A stretch of DNA of 64,000 nt from Thermocrispum agreste DSM 44070 (lineage in GTDB: Bacteria; Actinomycetota; Actinomycetes; Mycobacteriales; Pseudonocardiaceae), in contig NZ_KE386603.1 in assembly GCF_000427905.1 (NCBI RefSeq), positions 553,332 to 617,331 of the forward strand, read 5' to 3'. A model generated the notes under the pieces. That model saw only the letters and a program-made list of their open reading frames with translations, did not search any database and was not told where the DNA came from. Positions 41,291 through 50,156 of the stretch are shown here, one piece after another (position 1 is the stretch's first letter; each line of letters begins with the position of its first letter). Made by a program: the position numbers and the translations under genes.

Positions 41291-42091
41291 GTGGCACGAG
41301 CAGATGGCAGGGCAGACGACGAACTCCGCCCGGTCACCATCACCCGCGGCTATCAGAAGTGGCCAGCCGGGTCGGTGTTGATCGAGATGGGCAACACACG
41401 CGTGCTGTGCGCGGCGAGCGTGCTCGAAGGCGTGCCGAAGTGGCGTGCGGGATCCGGCTCCGGCTGGGTCACCGCCGAGTACTCGATGCTGCCGTCGGCC
41501 ACCACCACGCGCAGCGACCGGGAGTCGGTCAAGGGCAGGCTCGGCGGCCGCACGCACGAGATCTCCCGGTTGATCGGCCGATCGCTGCGCGCGTGCATCG
41601 ACCTCGACGCGCTGGGCGAGAACACCATCGTGATCGACTGCGACGTGCTGCAGGCCGACGGCGGGACTCGTACCGCGGCGATCACCGGGGCCTACGTGGC
41701 GCTGCACGACGCCATCACCTGGCTGGCCGCTGCCGAGCGCCTGATCGACCCGCAGCCGCTGGCCAGCGGCATCGCCGCGGTCAGCGTCGGCGTGGTGGAC
41801 GGCCGGATCAGGCTCGATCTGCCGTACGAGGAGGACTCGCGCGCAGAGGTGGACATGAACGTGGTGGCCACCGACTCCGGCACGCTCATCGAGGTGCAGG
41901 GCACAGCGGAAGGCGCGACGTTCACCCGCTCGACGCTCGACGGCATGCTGGACCTGGCGCTGGCCGGGTGCGCCGAGTTGAGCCGTATCCAGGCCGAGGC
42001 GCTGGCCGAGCCCTACCCGGGTGAGCTGCCCGAGCCGCCGTCGAAGCAGTCCGGCAAAGCGTTGAAGAAGGCGGCGAAGGCGAACAAGTGA
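41291..42091 (+). CDS. rph: Ribonuclease PH
   Basis: 266 residues. Typical motifs are [41 protein letters not shown] (phosphate-binding), [17 protein letters not shown] and [23 protein letters not shown] with the catalytic Asp residues. It trims tRNA 3' ends phosphorolytically. A basic tail ([11 protein letters not shown]) extends the C terminus. GTG 41291 is chosen over 41249 because TAGGGT (41278-41283) makes a leaderless start and upstream residues are non-homologous. Overlaps rdgB by four bases. Confidence 0.92.
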   Translation: MARADGRADDELRPVTITRGYQKWPAGSVLIEMGNTRVLCAASVLEGVPKWRAGSGSGWVTAEYSMLPSATTTRSDRESVKGRLGGRTHEISRLIGRSLRACIDLDALGENTIVIDCDVLQADGGTRTAAITGAYVALHDAITWLAAAERLIDPQPLASGIAAVSVGVVDGRIRLDLPYEEDSRAEVDMNVVATDSGTLIEVQGTAEGATFTRSTLDGMLDLALAGCAELSRIQAEALAEPYPGELPEPPSKQSGKALKKAAKANK

Positions 42092-42702
42092 GCGAGCAGA
42101 CGCGGCTGGTGCTGGCGACCCGCAACGCGCACAAGCTCGCCGAGCTGCGGCGCATCCTGGCCGACGAAGGGCTTTCCGGGGTCACCGTGCTCGGCCTGGC
42201 CGACGTGCCGGAGTATCCGGAGTCGCCGGAGACGGAGCCCACGTTCGAGGGCAACGCGCTGATCAAGGCGCGTGACGCCGCACGGGCGAGCGGCCTGCCC
42301 GCGGTGGCCGACGACTCCGGATTGAGCGTCGACGCGCTCAACGGCATGCCCGGTGTGCTGTCCGCGCGCTGGTGCGGCAGGCACGGGGACGATTGGGCCA
42401 ACCTCGAGCTGGTGCTCGGCCAGCTGTCCGATGTGCCGGACGAGCGCAGGGGCGCGGCCTTCGTGTGTGCGGCGGCCCTGGTCACGCCCGACGGCCACGA
42501 GACGGTGGTGCGCGGTGAGTGGCCGGGCACGATCGCCCGTGCGCCGCGGGGCGCCAACGGTTTCGGCTACGACCCGATCTTCGTGCCCGCCGGATCGACG
42601 TCGACGGCCGCCGAGCTGGCACCGGCGGCCAAGGACGCCCAGTCGCACCGCGGGCGGGCGCTGCGGGCCCTGCTGCCGCGGTTGCGCGAGCTGCTGGCCT
42701 GA
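42088..42702 (+). CDS. rdgB: XTP/dITP diphosphatase (RdgB/HAM1)
   Basis: 204 residues. Family motifs: [48 protein letters not shown] and SHRGRAL. It removes deaminated purine triphosphates (XTP, ITP) from the pool and prevents their use by polymerases. It starts GTG inside the end of rph and closes the conserved cluster that begins at dinG. Confidence 0.94.
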   Translation: MSEQTRLVLATRNAHKLAELRRILADEGLSGVTVLGLADVPEYPESPETEPTFEGNALIKARDAARASGLPAVADDSGLSVDALNGMPGVLSARWCGRHGDDWANLELVLGQLSDVPDERRGAAFVCAAALVTPDGHETVVRGEWPGTIARAPRGANGFGYDPIFVPAGSTSTAAELAPAAKDAQSHRGRALRALLPRLRELLA

Positions 42703-42759
42703 GCGCCGGGAGGCTGCCGTCCTGCGCCGATGGGGCCACGGCACCCGGCGGATGGCGGC

Positions 42760-43236
42760 TCAGCCGGCCAGATCCAGCTTCTTCAGCAGCGAGGCCACGT
42801 GACCGGTGGCGCGCACGTTGTACCGGACCTCGGCGAGCGTTCCGTCCGGCGCCACGACGAACGTGGAGCGGATGACGCCCTGGACGATCTTGCCGTAGTT
42901 CTTCTTCTCACCGTAGGCGCCCCACTGGCGCATCACGGTCTTGTCCGCGTCGGACAGCAGCGGGAAGGTCAGTCCTTCCTTCTCCGCGAACGTGGCCAGT
43001 GCCTGCTGGCTGTCCGGCGAGATGCCGAGCACCTGGTAGCCCGCGTCGTTGAGCAGCGACAGGTTGTCGCGGAAGTCGCAGGCCTGCTTCGTGCACCCCG
43101 TCGTGCCTGCGCGGGGGTAGAAGTAGACGATCACGTGCTGGCCGGCGTAGTCGGACAGGCTGACGTTCTTGCCGGTGCTGTCGGGCAGGGTGAAGTCGGG
43201 GGCCTTGTCGCCCACCGCGAGTTTCGCGTCGGTCAC
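42760..43236 (-). CDS. bcp: Thiol peroxidase of the Bcp/PrxQ family
   Basis: 158 residues. Peroxidatic and resolving cysteines are in GTTGCTKQACDF, spaced C-x4-C as in one subgroup of Bcp; FTLPDSTGKNVSLSDYAGQ and VIVYFYPRAGT are classic. It reduces hydrogen peroxide and alkyl peroxides using thioredoxin. ATG at 43236. It is convergent with rdgB and leads on the same strand after a lipoprotein gene. Confidence 0.93.
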   Translation of the reverse strand: MTDAKLAVGDKAPDFTLPDSTGKNVSLSDYAGQHVIVYFYPRAGTTGCTKQACDFRDNLSLLNDAGYQVLGISPDSQQALATFAEKEGLTFPLLSDADKTVMRQWGAYGEKKNYGKIVQGVIRSTFVVAPDGTLAEVRYNVRATGHVASLLKKLDLAG

Positions 43237-43312
43237 GGCCCCACCCTAGCCGTTCCAGGCGGCCGCGGAACGCGACGGCGCCGGTTGTCCACCGGGCAGG
43301 ACGATGGCCGGG

Positions 43313-43873
43313 TCAGCTCTCCACCGGGCCGGAGAACTCGACGATGGCGCGCTGCTGCGGGCCGATGCGGACCCGCAGTCCCGCCCTGGACGGCCACTCG
43401 TCGCTGCCGTAGGCCAGCAGGACGGTGATGGAGCGCGCGGGCGGCAGCTGGGTGCTGACCCCGCGCAGGCCCGGGTAGCCCTTGGTGGAGTCGATGATCT
43501 CCTCACCGGCCGGATGGCCGTTGACCGAGGCCTCCAGCCGCAGACGGGCCATGTCGTAGGGCTTGTCGGTGCCGTTGTGCACGGTGAGCTCGAACGACAC
43601 CGCGTGCTCGAACTGCGGGCTCGCCGTGGCGCTCGGCGTGAACGCTTGCGGCGCGGAGACCGTCACCGAGACGCCGTTCGGGTAGGTGTAGGCACGGCCG
43701 AAGACCGGCGTCTGTGTCGCCGGTGCGGCGGGGCGGCCGCTGTCGCCTGAAGCGGTGGGCGAGGCGCTGCCGCCGTTGGCCGGATCACCCGCAGCGTCCA
43801 GCCCGCATGCCGCGAGGGAAATCGTCGCGGCCAGTGCGAGCCAAGCTGCGGCGAGTCTCCGCCGGGTGGTCAC
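43313..43873 (-). CDS. Lipoprotein with DUF4352-like domain
   Basis: 186 residues. The signal peptide ends in lipobox LAAC (Cys23), followed by a Ser/Thr/Pro/Gly-rich linker (about 24-58). The C-terminal beta-sandwich (FGRAYTYPNGVSVTVSAP..FELTVHNGTDKPYDMARLRLEASVNG) fits DUF4352/antigen-MPT63-type immunoglobulin-like proteins exposed on the cell surface. GTG at 43873 follows AAGGAG with nine-base spacing. The function is unknown. Confidence 0.78.
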   Translation of the reverse strand: MTTRRRLAAAWLALAATISLAACGLDAAGDPANGGSASPTASGDSGRPAAPATQTPVFGRAYTYPNGVSVTVSAPQAFTPSATASPQFEHAVSFELTVHNGTDKPYDMARLRLEASVNGHPAGEEIIDSTKGYPGLRGVSTQLPPARSITVLLAYGSDEWPSRAGLRVRIGPQQRAIVEFSGPVES

Positions 43874-44083
43874 AGGGCGCTCCTTCAGCAGCCGCCACGG
43901 GGCGGCTCGGCAAGGGTCGGTCGGACGGGCTCGTCACCCGCCGATCCACTTTGCTGCACGTGCAGCTGCGCGCGCGAGCGGATCCGCTGACCGAGTCGGA
44001 CCTGGTGTGCTGCTGTGGCCAAGCCGTAATCGCCGATGCGCGAAAAGTGAGACCGCTCACCCCGGAACGGGCATGTCCGGCGG

Positions 44084-44260
44084 TCACGCGGCGAGCGCGA
44101 ACAACAGGATGAACAGCCCGAGGGCGAAGATCCACCCCACGAAGATCCAGCCGAACGCACGCCACGGCTGCACGACGCCGCTGTCGTCGCCGGGTACGTA
44201 GACGCCGCGGTCCTCGAACCATTCGATGAGATCGAGCACCCACCGTAACGGGTTGGCCAT
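44084..44260 (-). CDS. Small single-pass membrane protein, 58 residues
   Basis: MANPLRWVLDLIEWFEDRGVY.. begins with an amphipathic helix, followed by a polar loop and a C-terminal membrane helix (FGWIFVGWIFALGLFILLFALAA, about 35-58). Start ATG 44260 fits a leaderless transcript with TACGCT (44273-44268) seven bases upstream. It is too short for most gene callers. Function unknown; the aromatic, glycine-zipper-like helix could assist a membrane complex. Confidence 0.65.
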   Translation of the reverse strand: MANPLRWVLDLIEWFEDRGVYVPGDDSGVVQPWRAFGWIFVGWIFALGLFILLFALAA

Positions 44261-44334
44261 GGTGCGTAGCGTACCGACGGCGGCCAGACGGACGCAGCCG
44301 ACGAAAGCGTGCTGTGACCGGGCGGGAAAGAAAC

Positions 44335-44426
44335 GGGAAAGAAAGAGGCCCCCGGCGCCGAGGGGGGAGGGGGCGCCGGGGGCGAAAGCACCGGCCCTGG
44401 GGGTCGACCGGCACCACGAGAGGGTA
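44335..44426 (-). ncRNA. Candidate 6C RNA (small RNA with two C-rich hairpin loops)
   Basis: Read on the minus strand, two hairpins follow each other. Hairpin 1 (44415-44386) has stem GGTGCCGG/CCGGTGCT with wobbles and a 14-base loop containing six consecutive C. Hairpin 2 (44382-44347) has a perfect 12-bp stem GCCCCCGGCGCC/GGCGCCGGGGGC with loop CCCTCCCCCCTC, again with six C in a row. A T-rich tail (CCTCTTTCTTTCCC) follows, so hairpin 2 doubles as terminator. TACCCT at 44426-44421 predicts a start at about 44414. Two adjacent stem-loops with six-cytosine loops define the actinobacterial 6C RNA motif, related to sRNAs such as mycobacterial B11. Family assignment is from memory of the motif, not from a search. 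Confidence 0.65.
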
Positions 44427-44621
44427 CCCGATCCGGCCGCGGATGCTGCCAAGGATCACCGTTTTTTCGCACAAGCAGGTGCATGTGCAAACGGGCGTGC
44501 GGACAGTCTGTCTTGTGAGATGCATCGCGTGTACACCTCTGAGCTGCGGTTTTGTTCCGGCTCGTCATGGGCTCGGTCGACATGGCCGACGTGTCGAGAC
44601 GAAATTGTGACCAACGTCAAC

Positions 44622-45142
44622 TCAAACCGGCGCGCCGCGGCACGGGCTTTCGTGGGCGCCCAACTCGTCGATGATCGTGGGCCAGTCGAACGCAGCGAGC
44701 CCGTCGGAGCCTCGGTGAGTCACGGCGTCGGGGTCGACGAACCGCACTCCGGCACGGGCCAGCCGCTCGATGCTCTCCCGGTACGCCGGATGACGGCGCA
44801 AGGCGCTCTTCACACACGGAGCGGCGACGATGGGGACGCCCGCGCCGAGCAGTGCGCACAGGACGCCGACGGCAACCGTGTCGGCGAACCCGCCAGCCCA
44901 CTTGTTCAGTGAGTTGAAACGTGAGCGGTACGGCGAGCACGGCGTCGGCCTTGTCGAGCGGGTCCGGCTCCGCCGGGCGGATCCAGCCACTGCGCAGCCG
45001 TCGGGCTCAGGATGACGGCCACGGTCCATCCCCGTTCCTGCAAAGCCGTGATGGGCCGGGCGAGCTCACGTACTGGCGGGGCGGCGGTCGCAATCAGGTA
45101 GACGCAGCGATCGTCGGTCACCTGTCCGCTCCAGCACGTCAT
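44622..45142 (-). pseudogene. Flavoprotein (phosphopantothenoylcysteine decarboxylase-like), broken by two frameshifts
   Basis: Three reading frames must be joined to give one protein: VTDDRCVYLIATAAPPVRELARPITALQ.. then (near 44968) PAEPDPLDKADAVLAVPLTF then (near 44910) NSLNKWAGGFADTVAVGVLCALLGAG..VPIVAAPCVK..DPDAVTHRGSDGLAAFDW. The PLTFNSLNKW..G.SDTLA and APCVK motifs identify the HFCD flavoprotein family, which in actinomycetes occurs as a small stand-alone decarboxylase-like enzyme. Each break looks like a one-base insertion. Start could be ATG 45142 (overlapping the stop of the gene upstream) or GTG 45121 with GGAG in front. Probably non-functional. Confidence 0.8.
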
Positions 45143-45171
45143 GCCAGGCCGCGGTGGCCTGGCATGACGTG
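45135..45171. repeat. 16-bp perfect inverted repeat, 5-base loop
   Basis: CACGTCATGCCAGGCC at 45135-45150 and its exact complement at 45156-45171 flank GCGGT. The repeat lies over the junction of the two broken minus-strand genes, covering the stop of one and the first ATG of the other. There is no T tract. Confidence 0.9.
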
Positions 45172-45475
45172 ACGCCGTTCTCGCCCAAGCAGATCGACGA
45201 TCATGGATCTCACCTCAGGGCTGTTTCGCACCAGTTCGGGTGCTAGGCGCTCCGCGTCCAGCAGATTGATCACTGCACACGGATCCTCGTTCAGTTGGAT
45301 TCACCCACGGCGCATGCATGGGCAGAACGATGCGTCCGCGATGCCAGACCATCGTGCAGGACAACGCACGGAAGGCCCGCCGACATTCAGCAGCTCCAGA
45401 GCGATGGCCGCATCGTGATCGATGACTGCTCGACAGAGACGAGCAGGGATGAGCAGGATGCTTGTTCCGAGTCAG
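45139..45475 (-). pseudogene. Remnant of an upstream gene of unknown family
   Basis: On the minus strand one frame reads ILLIPARLCRAVIDHDAAIALELLNVGGPSV..CPCMRRG, meets a TGA at about 45301, and goes on in the same frame as CAVINLLDAERLAPELVRNSPEVRSMIVDLLGRERR to a TGA at 45139-45141. That last stop overlaps the ATG of the broken flavoprotein gene (ATGA), the usual sign of an operon. The amino-acid composition looks coding, but I do not recognise the family, and upstream parts change frame. Likely a second decayed member of the same operon. Confidence 0.4.
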
Positions 45476-45915
45476 GCGAGCGGGCGGGCGAAGAACGAAG
45501 GCGTGCGGAGAGGTCGCAAGCGTTGACCCAGGCGGCATCGACGACCTGATGCTCGGCTGCGGCCCGCCGGGCGGTGCATGGCCAGTGGTCTCGACGTTCA
45601 TGGTCTTGGAAGGTCAACTGAAGACTGGTCCGCTGCCGAGTGCTGACGTGCTGCACGCCTACGGGCAGTATGTCGTCCGACTTGGCGCGGCAGTCGTCAG
45701 TTACGCCGAGGAGTGCATGGGCGCCCCAGCTGATCAACAGACGAGGACCTTTCCGGCTGCAGGGGACCTCGGTGTGTGGCCGACATGATCTGCTGTGGGA
45801 ACAACTCCACCCGTCGCGACGTCGATCGCGCTTCACACGAGTGTGTCTGTGGTCTTGCTCGTCGTGCGGTCACGCTGCACCCGGCGCTGGTGCGAGATCA
45901 GACCCGGAACAAGGA
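45476..45915. other. No supported gene
   Basis: Frames on both strands are open for 80-150 codons but are arginine/serine/cysteine-rich, mutually antisense and lack ribosome sites. Short coding-like stretches (AAAEHQVVDAAWVNACDLSAR on the minus strand) suggest decayed coding sequence. Nothing more can be assigned. Confidence 0.5.
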
Positions 45916-45958
45916 CTGTGGTGCTGGGCAGGCCCCCCAACCCTGCCCAGCACCACAG
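45916..45958. repeat. 17-bp perfect inverted repeat with C-rich loop
   Basis: CTGTGGTGCTGGGCAGG at 45916-45932 and its exact complement at 45942-45958 enclose CCCCCCAAC. On the plus strand the loop therefore has six C. It lies about 185 bases upstream of the nSTAND-WD40 gene. There is no following T tract, so it may be a terminator without U-tail, a protein-binding site, or part of an RNA leader. Confidence 0.9.
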
Positions 45959-46142
45959 GCCGACACGCGGCCACTGCCGCTCGGTCGCGCTCCCCATACG
46001 ACCGGTCGGCGGCCCCCGTCTCGGCCGCAGCACGCAGCCTCGCGCGCGGGCGGTTTCAGCTGAAGTGCACCAACCGCCCGAACGCGTAAAATGCCTGCTT
46101 GCAAGCTTGGAAACGTTTTCCGGTCCGGAACGGTAGGGGCAG

Positions 46143-49100
46143 GTGACAGGTTCGGAACTGGCCACCACGCCCCGCGCACGCTTCGCCGAGCGGTTCGCTC
46201 TGCTGTACGCCGAAGCCGGGAACCCGCCGTTGAAACGGGTGACCGAATCGGTGCACCGAGCACGGCGGCTGGACGAACGCGGGCGTCCGGTACGAGTGAC
46301 CGCGCAGCGCATCAGCGATTGGCGTCGTGGCCGCAACGTGCCCGCGCGCTTCGCCGGCCTGGCGGCGGTGCTGCAGGTGCTCATCGGTGAAGCACGCAAG
46401 CGCCGCGCCGAGCCGGTCCTCGACGGTCTCTACGACCTCGCCGCCTGGCAGCAACTGTGGCGGGACGCGCTGGCCACCCCGACCGGCGCCGCTGCGGCGG
46501 CCGAGCGCAAGGACGACGGGACCGGGCAAGCGGTTGCGGACGAAGGAGTATGCCCCTATCGAGGCTTGGCGCCGTTTCGGCAGTCCGACAGCGAGTGGTT
46601 CTTCGGCCGCGAGCGCAGTACCAAGCAACTGATCGGCAGGCTCCGGCGAGCCGCGGACGACGGCGGGTTCGTCGTCGTGGTCGGTGCGTCCGGCGCGGGC
46701 AAGTCGTCGCTGCTGCGTGCCGGACTCGGTCTCGAGCTCGCGCCGGGCACCCTCTCCGACGGGCAAACCGTGGCGTGGCCGGTGGTGACCGTGACGCCGG
46801 GACGCGCCCCGCTGAAGGAACTGGCGAACGTCGTCGACGAGCTGGCCGATCCGCTGAAGAAGGCCGACTCGGCCCTGGCTGACGGCGACGACCCGGCCAC
46901 CGAGCAGTTCGCCGCCGAGGTGCGCTGCGCGGTGCGGGCGTTCGCCGAGCGCAAGGGCGGCCAGGGCGCGGGCGTCGTGCTCGTGGTCGACCAGCTTGAA
47001 GAGCTGTTCACGCTGACCGACGACGAGGACGAGCGGGTGCTGTTCCTGCGGGTGCTGCAGGCGATGTGCACGCCGAGCCCGGGATTCCGCGCCGAGCCCG
47101 CGCCCGGCTTGGTGGTGCTCGGGGTGCGCGCCGACTTCTACGACCGCTGCCTGCGTTACCCGGCGATCGTCGAAGCCACCCACGACAGGCAGCTGGCGCT
47201 CGGCGCGATGACCGTGCAGGAGCTGCGGGACGCGGTGATACGGCCGGCCAAAGCGGTCGGCCTGCAGCTGGAACGGGGCCTGGTCGAGCTGCTGCTGGCC
47301 GATCTGGGCGCGCAGGTCGCCCCGGCCACCCCCGGGCGCCGCACCGCGGGCTACGACGCCGGGGCGCTGCCGCTGCTGTCCCACGCGCTGCTGGCGACCT
47401 GGCAGCGGCGCAGCGCGGGCAAGCTGACCATCGCGGGCTACCGGGCGGCGGGTGGCATCCACGGCGCGGTCGCCGCGACGGCGGAGCGGACCTGGGATTC
47501 CCTGGACGCCGCCGAGCAGGCCGCCGCGCGGCGCATCCTGTTGCGCCTGGTGCAGGTCGGGGAGACCACGCGTGACGTCCGCCGCCGGGCCACCCGCGCC
47601 GAGCTGCTGGCCGGAATCGACGACACCGGCACCGCCCGCGCGACCGAGCGTGCGCTGGAGTCGCTCGCGGCCGCCCGCCTGGTGACGCTGGACGCGAACG
47701 CGGTGGAGATCAGTCACGAGGCGTTGCTGGAGGCGTGGCCACGGCTGCGCACCTGGATCGACGACAACCGCGCCGAGAACGTGCTGCGGCAGCGGCTGGA
47801 GGCCGACGCGCAGGCCTGGGACGACCAGGGACGTGATTCGTCGCTGCTCTACCGCGGGGCCCGGCTGGAGTCGGCCATGCGGTTGTCCGAGGACGAGCAT
47901 GCGGTCCAGCCCACTCCGGTCGCCAGGGCGTTCCTGGCCGCGTCGGCGCGCACCGCGCGGCGCAGCAGGTGGATCCGGCGCGGCGGTGTCGCCCTGGTCT
48001 GCGTGCTGGCGCTGATCGCGGCGACCGCCGCGGCGATCGCGATCGACCAGCGCAACGAAGCCGAGTACCAGCAGCTTGTGTCCGCGTCCGACAACCTGCT
48101 GACCACGGACCCGTCGCTGGCCGCTCAGCTGGCGCTGATCGCGCACCGCGAGCGGCCGGACGACCCCGTGGTTAACGGTCGCTTGCTGGCCATGCAGCAT
48201 GCACCGCTGGCGACCCCGCTTCGTGGCCACAGCGCGGCGGTCTACCTCGGCAAGTTCCGGCCGGACGGGAAGGTGCTGGCCACCGCCAGCGAGGACCGGA
48301 CGGTGCAACTGTGGCGGCTGCCCGACGACGGCGACCCGGTCCGCCTGGGCGAGCCGTTGACCGGCCATCGAGGCTGGGTGGGTGTCGCGCTGTTCACCCC
48401 GGACGGCCGCACGCTGGCCACCGCGGGCGAGGACGGCACGATCCGGCTGTGGGACGTCCGCGACCCGGAACACGCCAAGCAGCTCGGTGAGCCGCTCGAC
48501 GGCCACCACGGCATCGTCTACATGATCCACTTCAGCCCGGACGGCAAGCTGATGGCGTCCGCGCACGGCGACGGCTCGGTGCGCATCTGGGACGTGTCCG
48601 ACCCGGCGCACCCGCGCTGGCGGCAGGACCTCACCGGGCACACCAGGGCGGTGCGATCGGTGGCGTTCTCGGCCGACGGAAGCCTGCTGGCCAGCGGGAG
48701 CGACGACCACGACGCACGGTTGTGGCGGGTGCGCGACGGCAGGCTGTCGGCGCTGGGCGGGCCGTTGCGCGGCGCGTCGGACAAGGTGCACGCCACGGTG
48801 TTCAGTCCGGACGGCGAGACGCTTGCGGTGGGCGTCGAGGACGGCACGGTGCAGCTGTGGGACGTGCGCGACCCGAGCAAGCCCGAACCGATCGGCGGCC
48901 CGCTGTCCGGTCACGAAGGCCTGGTGTGGGAGCTGTCGTTCAGCCCGGACGGCCGTATCCTCGCCTCGGCCAGCTCGGACGGGACCGCGCGGTTGTGGAA
49001 CGTCGCCCGCCCGGAGCGCGCCGGGCCGCTCGGGCGCCCGCTGGCGGCGGCCAGCGGCATCGTCTACGCCGTGGAGTTCAGTCCCGACGGCGAGCACCTG

Positions 49101-50156
49101 CTGACCGCCAGCGAGGACGGGATCACCAGGCTGTGGGCGCTGCCGCCACGGCTGCTTCCGGCGCATGCCGACGGGGTGGCCTCGGTCGCGGTCAGCCCGG
49201 ACGGCGGGCTGCTGGCCACCGGGGGCGCGGATCAAGCGGCCCAGCTGTGGCGGGTGGGGCCGGACCGCCGCCCGCGGCCGGTGGGGCCGTCGTTGGCCGG
49301 ACCGCGCGGCGTGGTCGGCCACCTCCAGTTCGACCCGAGCGGCACGTTGCTGGCGGTCGGCAGCGACGACGAGCAGTTGCAGCTGTGGCGGGTCGCCGAC
49401 CCGGGCTCGCCGGAGCCGGTCGGCAGGCCGCTGGAGGGCAGCAGCGGATACTTCAGCCGCGACGGCAAGGTGCTCGTCGTGGTGCGGGGCAGCGTCCTGC
49501 GTTTCTACGACATCACCGACCCGGCGGACCCGCAGCCGGTGAGCATGCTCGACACGGGGCAGGCGACGTACGTGACGTCGGCGGCGTTCAGCCCGCGCAA
49601 GCCGATCCTGGCGACCGCCGCGTTCGACAAGACGGTGATGTTGTGGGACGTCAGCGATCCGGCGAACCCGCGCCGGATCGGCAAGCCGTTGCGGGCGCAC
49701 AGCGGACCGGTGTGGGCGGTGGCGTTCCGTCCCGACGGTGCGGTGCTGGCGACGGCGAGCGGTGACCGCACCGTGCGGCTGTGGGACGTCCGGAACCCGG
49801 ACAGTCCGACGGCGATGGGCGCGCCGCTGCGCGGTCATGCCGACGGGGTCACGGCGCTGGCGTTCGGGCCGGACGGGCAGCGGCTGGTCACCGGAAGCTA
49901 CGACCGGACGGTGCGGATCTGGACGTTGCCGAACCGGGGCGCGATGTCGTTGCCCGGGCACAGCGGCATCATCGAGGACGTCGCGATGACCGGCAGCGGG
50001 GAAGCGGTTTCCGTGAGCAGCGACGGGACCGCGCGCCTGTGGGATCTGCGGGTTTCGCGCAGCGTCGCGCGCATTTGTGCGAAGACGGGCTCGGTGCTGA
50101 CGGAAGCGGCCTGGGCACGGTACGTGCCGTACCAGGACTACGACCCGCCGTGCTGA
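46143..50156 (+). CDS. Membrane-spanning HTH-nSTAND NTPase-WD40 sensor protein
   Basis: 1337 residues. (i) About 8-90: helical DNA-binding-like domain (TAQRISDWRRGRNVPARFAGL) of the type fused to actinomycete STAND proteins. (ii) About 137-560: nSTAND1 NTPase, opening PYRGLAPFRQSDSEWFFGRE, Walker A VVGASGAGKSS near 180, Walker B VVLVVDQLEELF near 280, then winged-helix parts. (iii) One membrane helix about 614-634 (ALVCVLALIAATAAAIAI), preceded by RRSRWIRR, which predicts the C terminus outside. (iv) About 690-1320: 14 WD40 repeats, enough for two seven-bladed propellers; repeat 10 is degenerate. C-terminal ICAKTGSVLT..W..Y motif. STAND proteins are ATP-driven signal switches; here an outside signal could drive an inside response. 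GTG 46143 is the first plausible start. Confidence 0.88.
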   Translation: MTGSELATTPRARFAERFALLYAEAGNPPLKRVTESVHRARRLDERGRPVRVTAQRISDWRRGRNVPARFAGLAAVLQVLIGEARKRRAEPVLDGLYDLAAWQQLWRDALATPTGAAAAAERKDDGTGQAVADEGVCPYRGLAPFRQSDSEWFFGRERSTKQLIGRLRRAADDGGFVVVVGASGAGKSSLLRAGLGLELAPGTLSDGQTVAWPVVTVTPGRAPLKELANVVDELADPLKKADSALADGDDPATEQFAAEVRCAVRAFAERKGGQGAGVVLVVDQLEELFTLTDDEDERVLFLRVLQAMCTPSPGFRAEPAPGLVVLGVRADFYDRCLRYPAIVEATHDRQLALGAMTVQELRDAVIRPAKAVGLQLERGLVELLLADLGAQVAPATPGRRTAGYDAGALPLLSHALLATWQRRSAGKLTIAGYRAAGGIHGAVAATAERTWDSLDAAEQAAARRILLRLVQVGETTRDVRRRATRAELLAGIDDTGTARATERALESLAAARLVTLDANAVEISHEALLEAWPRLRTWIDDNRAENVLRQRLEADAQAWDDQGRDSSLLYRGARLESAMRLSEDEHAVQPTPVARAFLAASARTARRSRWIRRGGVALVCVLALIAATAAAIAIDQRNEAEYQQLVSASDNLLTTDPSLAAQLALIAHRERPDDPVVNGRLLAMQHAPLATPLRGHSAAVYLGKFRPDGKVLATASEDRTVQLWRLPDDGDPVRLGEPLTGHRGWVGVALFTPDGRTLATAGEDGTIRLWDVRDPEHAKQLGEPLDGHHGIVYMIHFSPDGKLMASAHGDGSVRIWDVSDPAHPRWRQDLTGHTRAVRSVAFSADGSLLASGSDDHDARLWRVRDGRLSALGGPLRGASDKVHATVFSPDGETLAVGVEDGTVQLWDVRDPSKPEPIGGPLSGHEGLVWELSFSPDGRILASASSDGTARLWNVARPERAGPLGRPLAAASGIVYAVEFSPDGEHLLTASEDGITRLWALPPRLLPAHADGVASVAVSPDGGLLATGGADQAAQLWRVGPDRRPRPVGPSLAGPRGVVGHLQFDPSGTLLAVGSDDEQLQLWRVADPGSPEPVGRPLEGSSGYFSRDGKVLVVVRGSVLRFYDITDPADPQPVSMLDTGQATYVTSAAFSPRKPILATAAFDKTVMLWDVSDPANPRRIGKPLRAHSGPVWAVAFRPDGAVLATASGDRTVRLWDVRNPDSPTAMGAPLRGHADGVTALAFGPDGQRLVTGSYDRTVRIWTLPNRGAMSLPGHSGIIEDVAMTGSGEAVSVSSDGTARLWDLRVSRSVARICAKTGSVLTEAAWARYVPYQDYDPPC

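Noticed and set aside
45520-45590. Plus-strand peptide DPGGIDDLMLGCGPPGG, like the N-terminal motif of thiolases
   Set aside because: Only about 15 residues match, with no thiolase motif before or after; it is antisense to a coding-like minus frame. Treated as chance.
46143-50156. Assignment of the nSTAND-WD40 protein as an Avs-type antiphage protein
   Set aside because: It has a membrane helix, WD40 sensor and HTH rather than the nuclease-STAND-TPR layout of Avs; no nuclease or other killing domain is visible. An immune role is possible but not supported.
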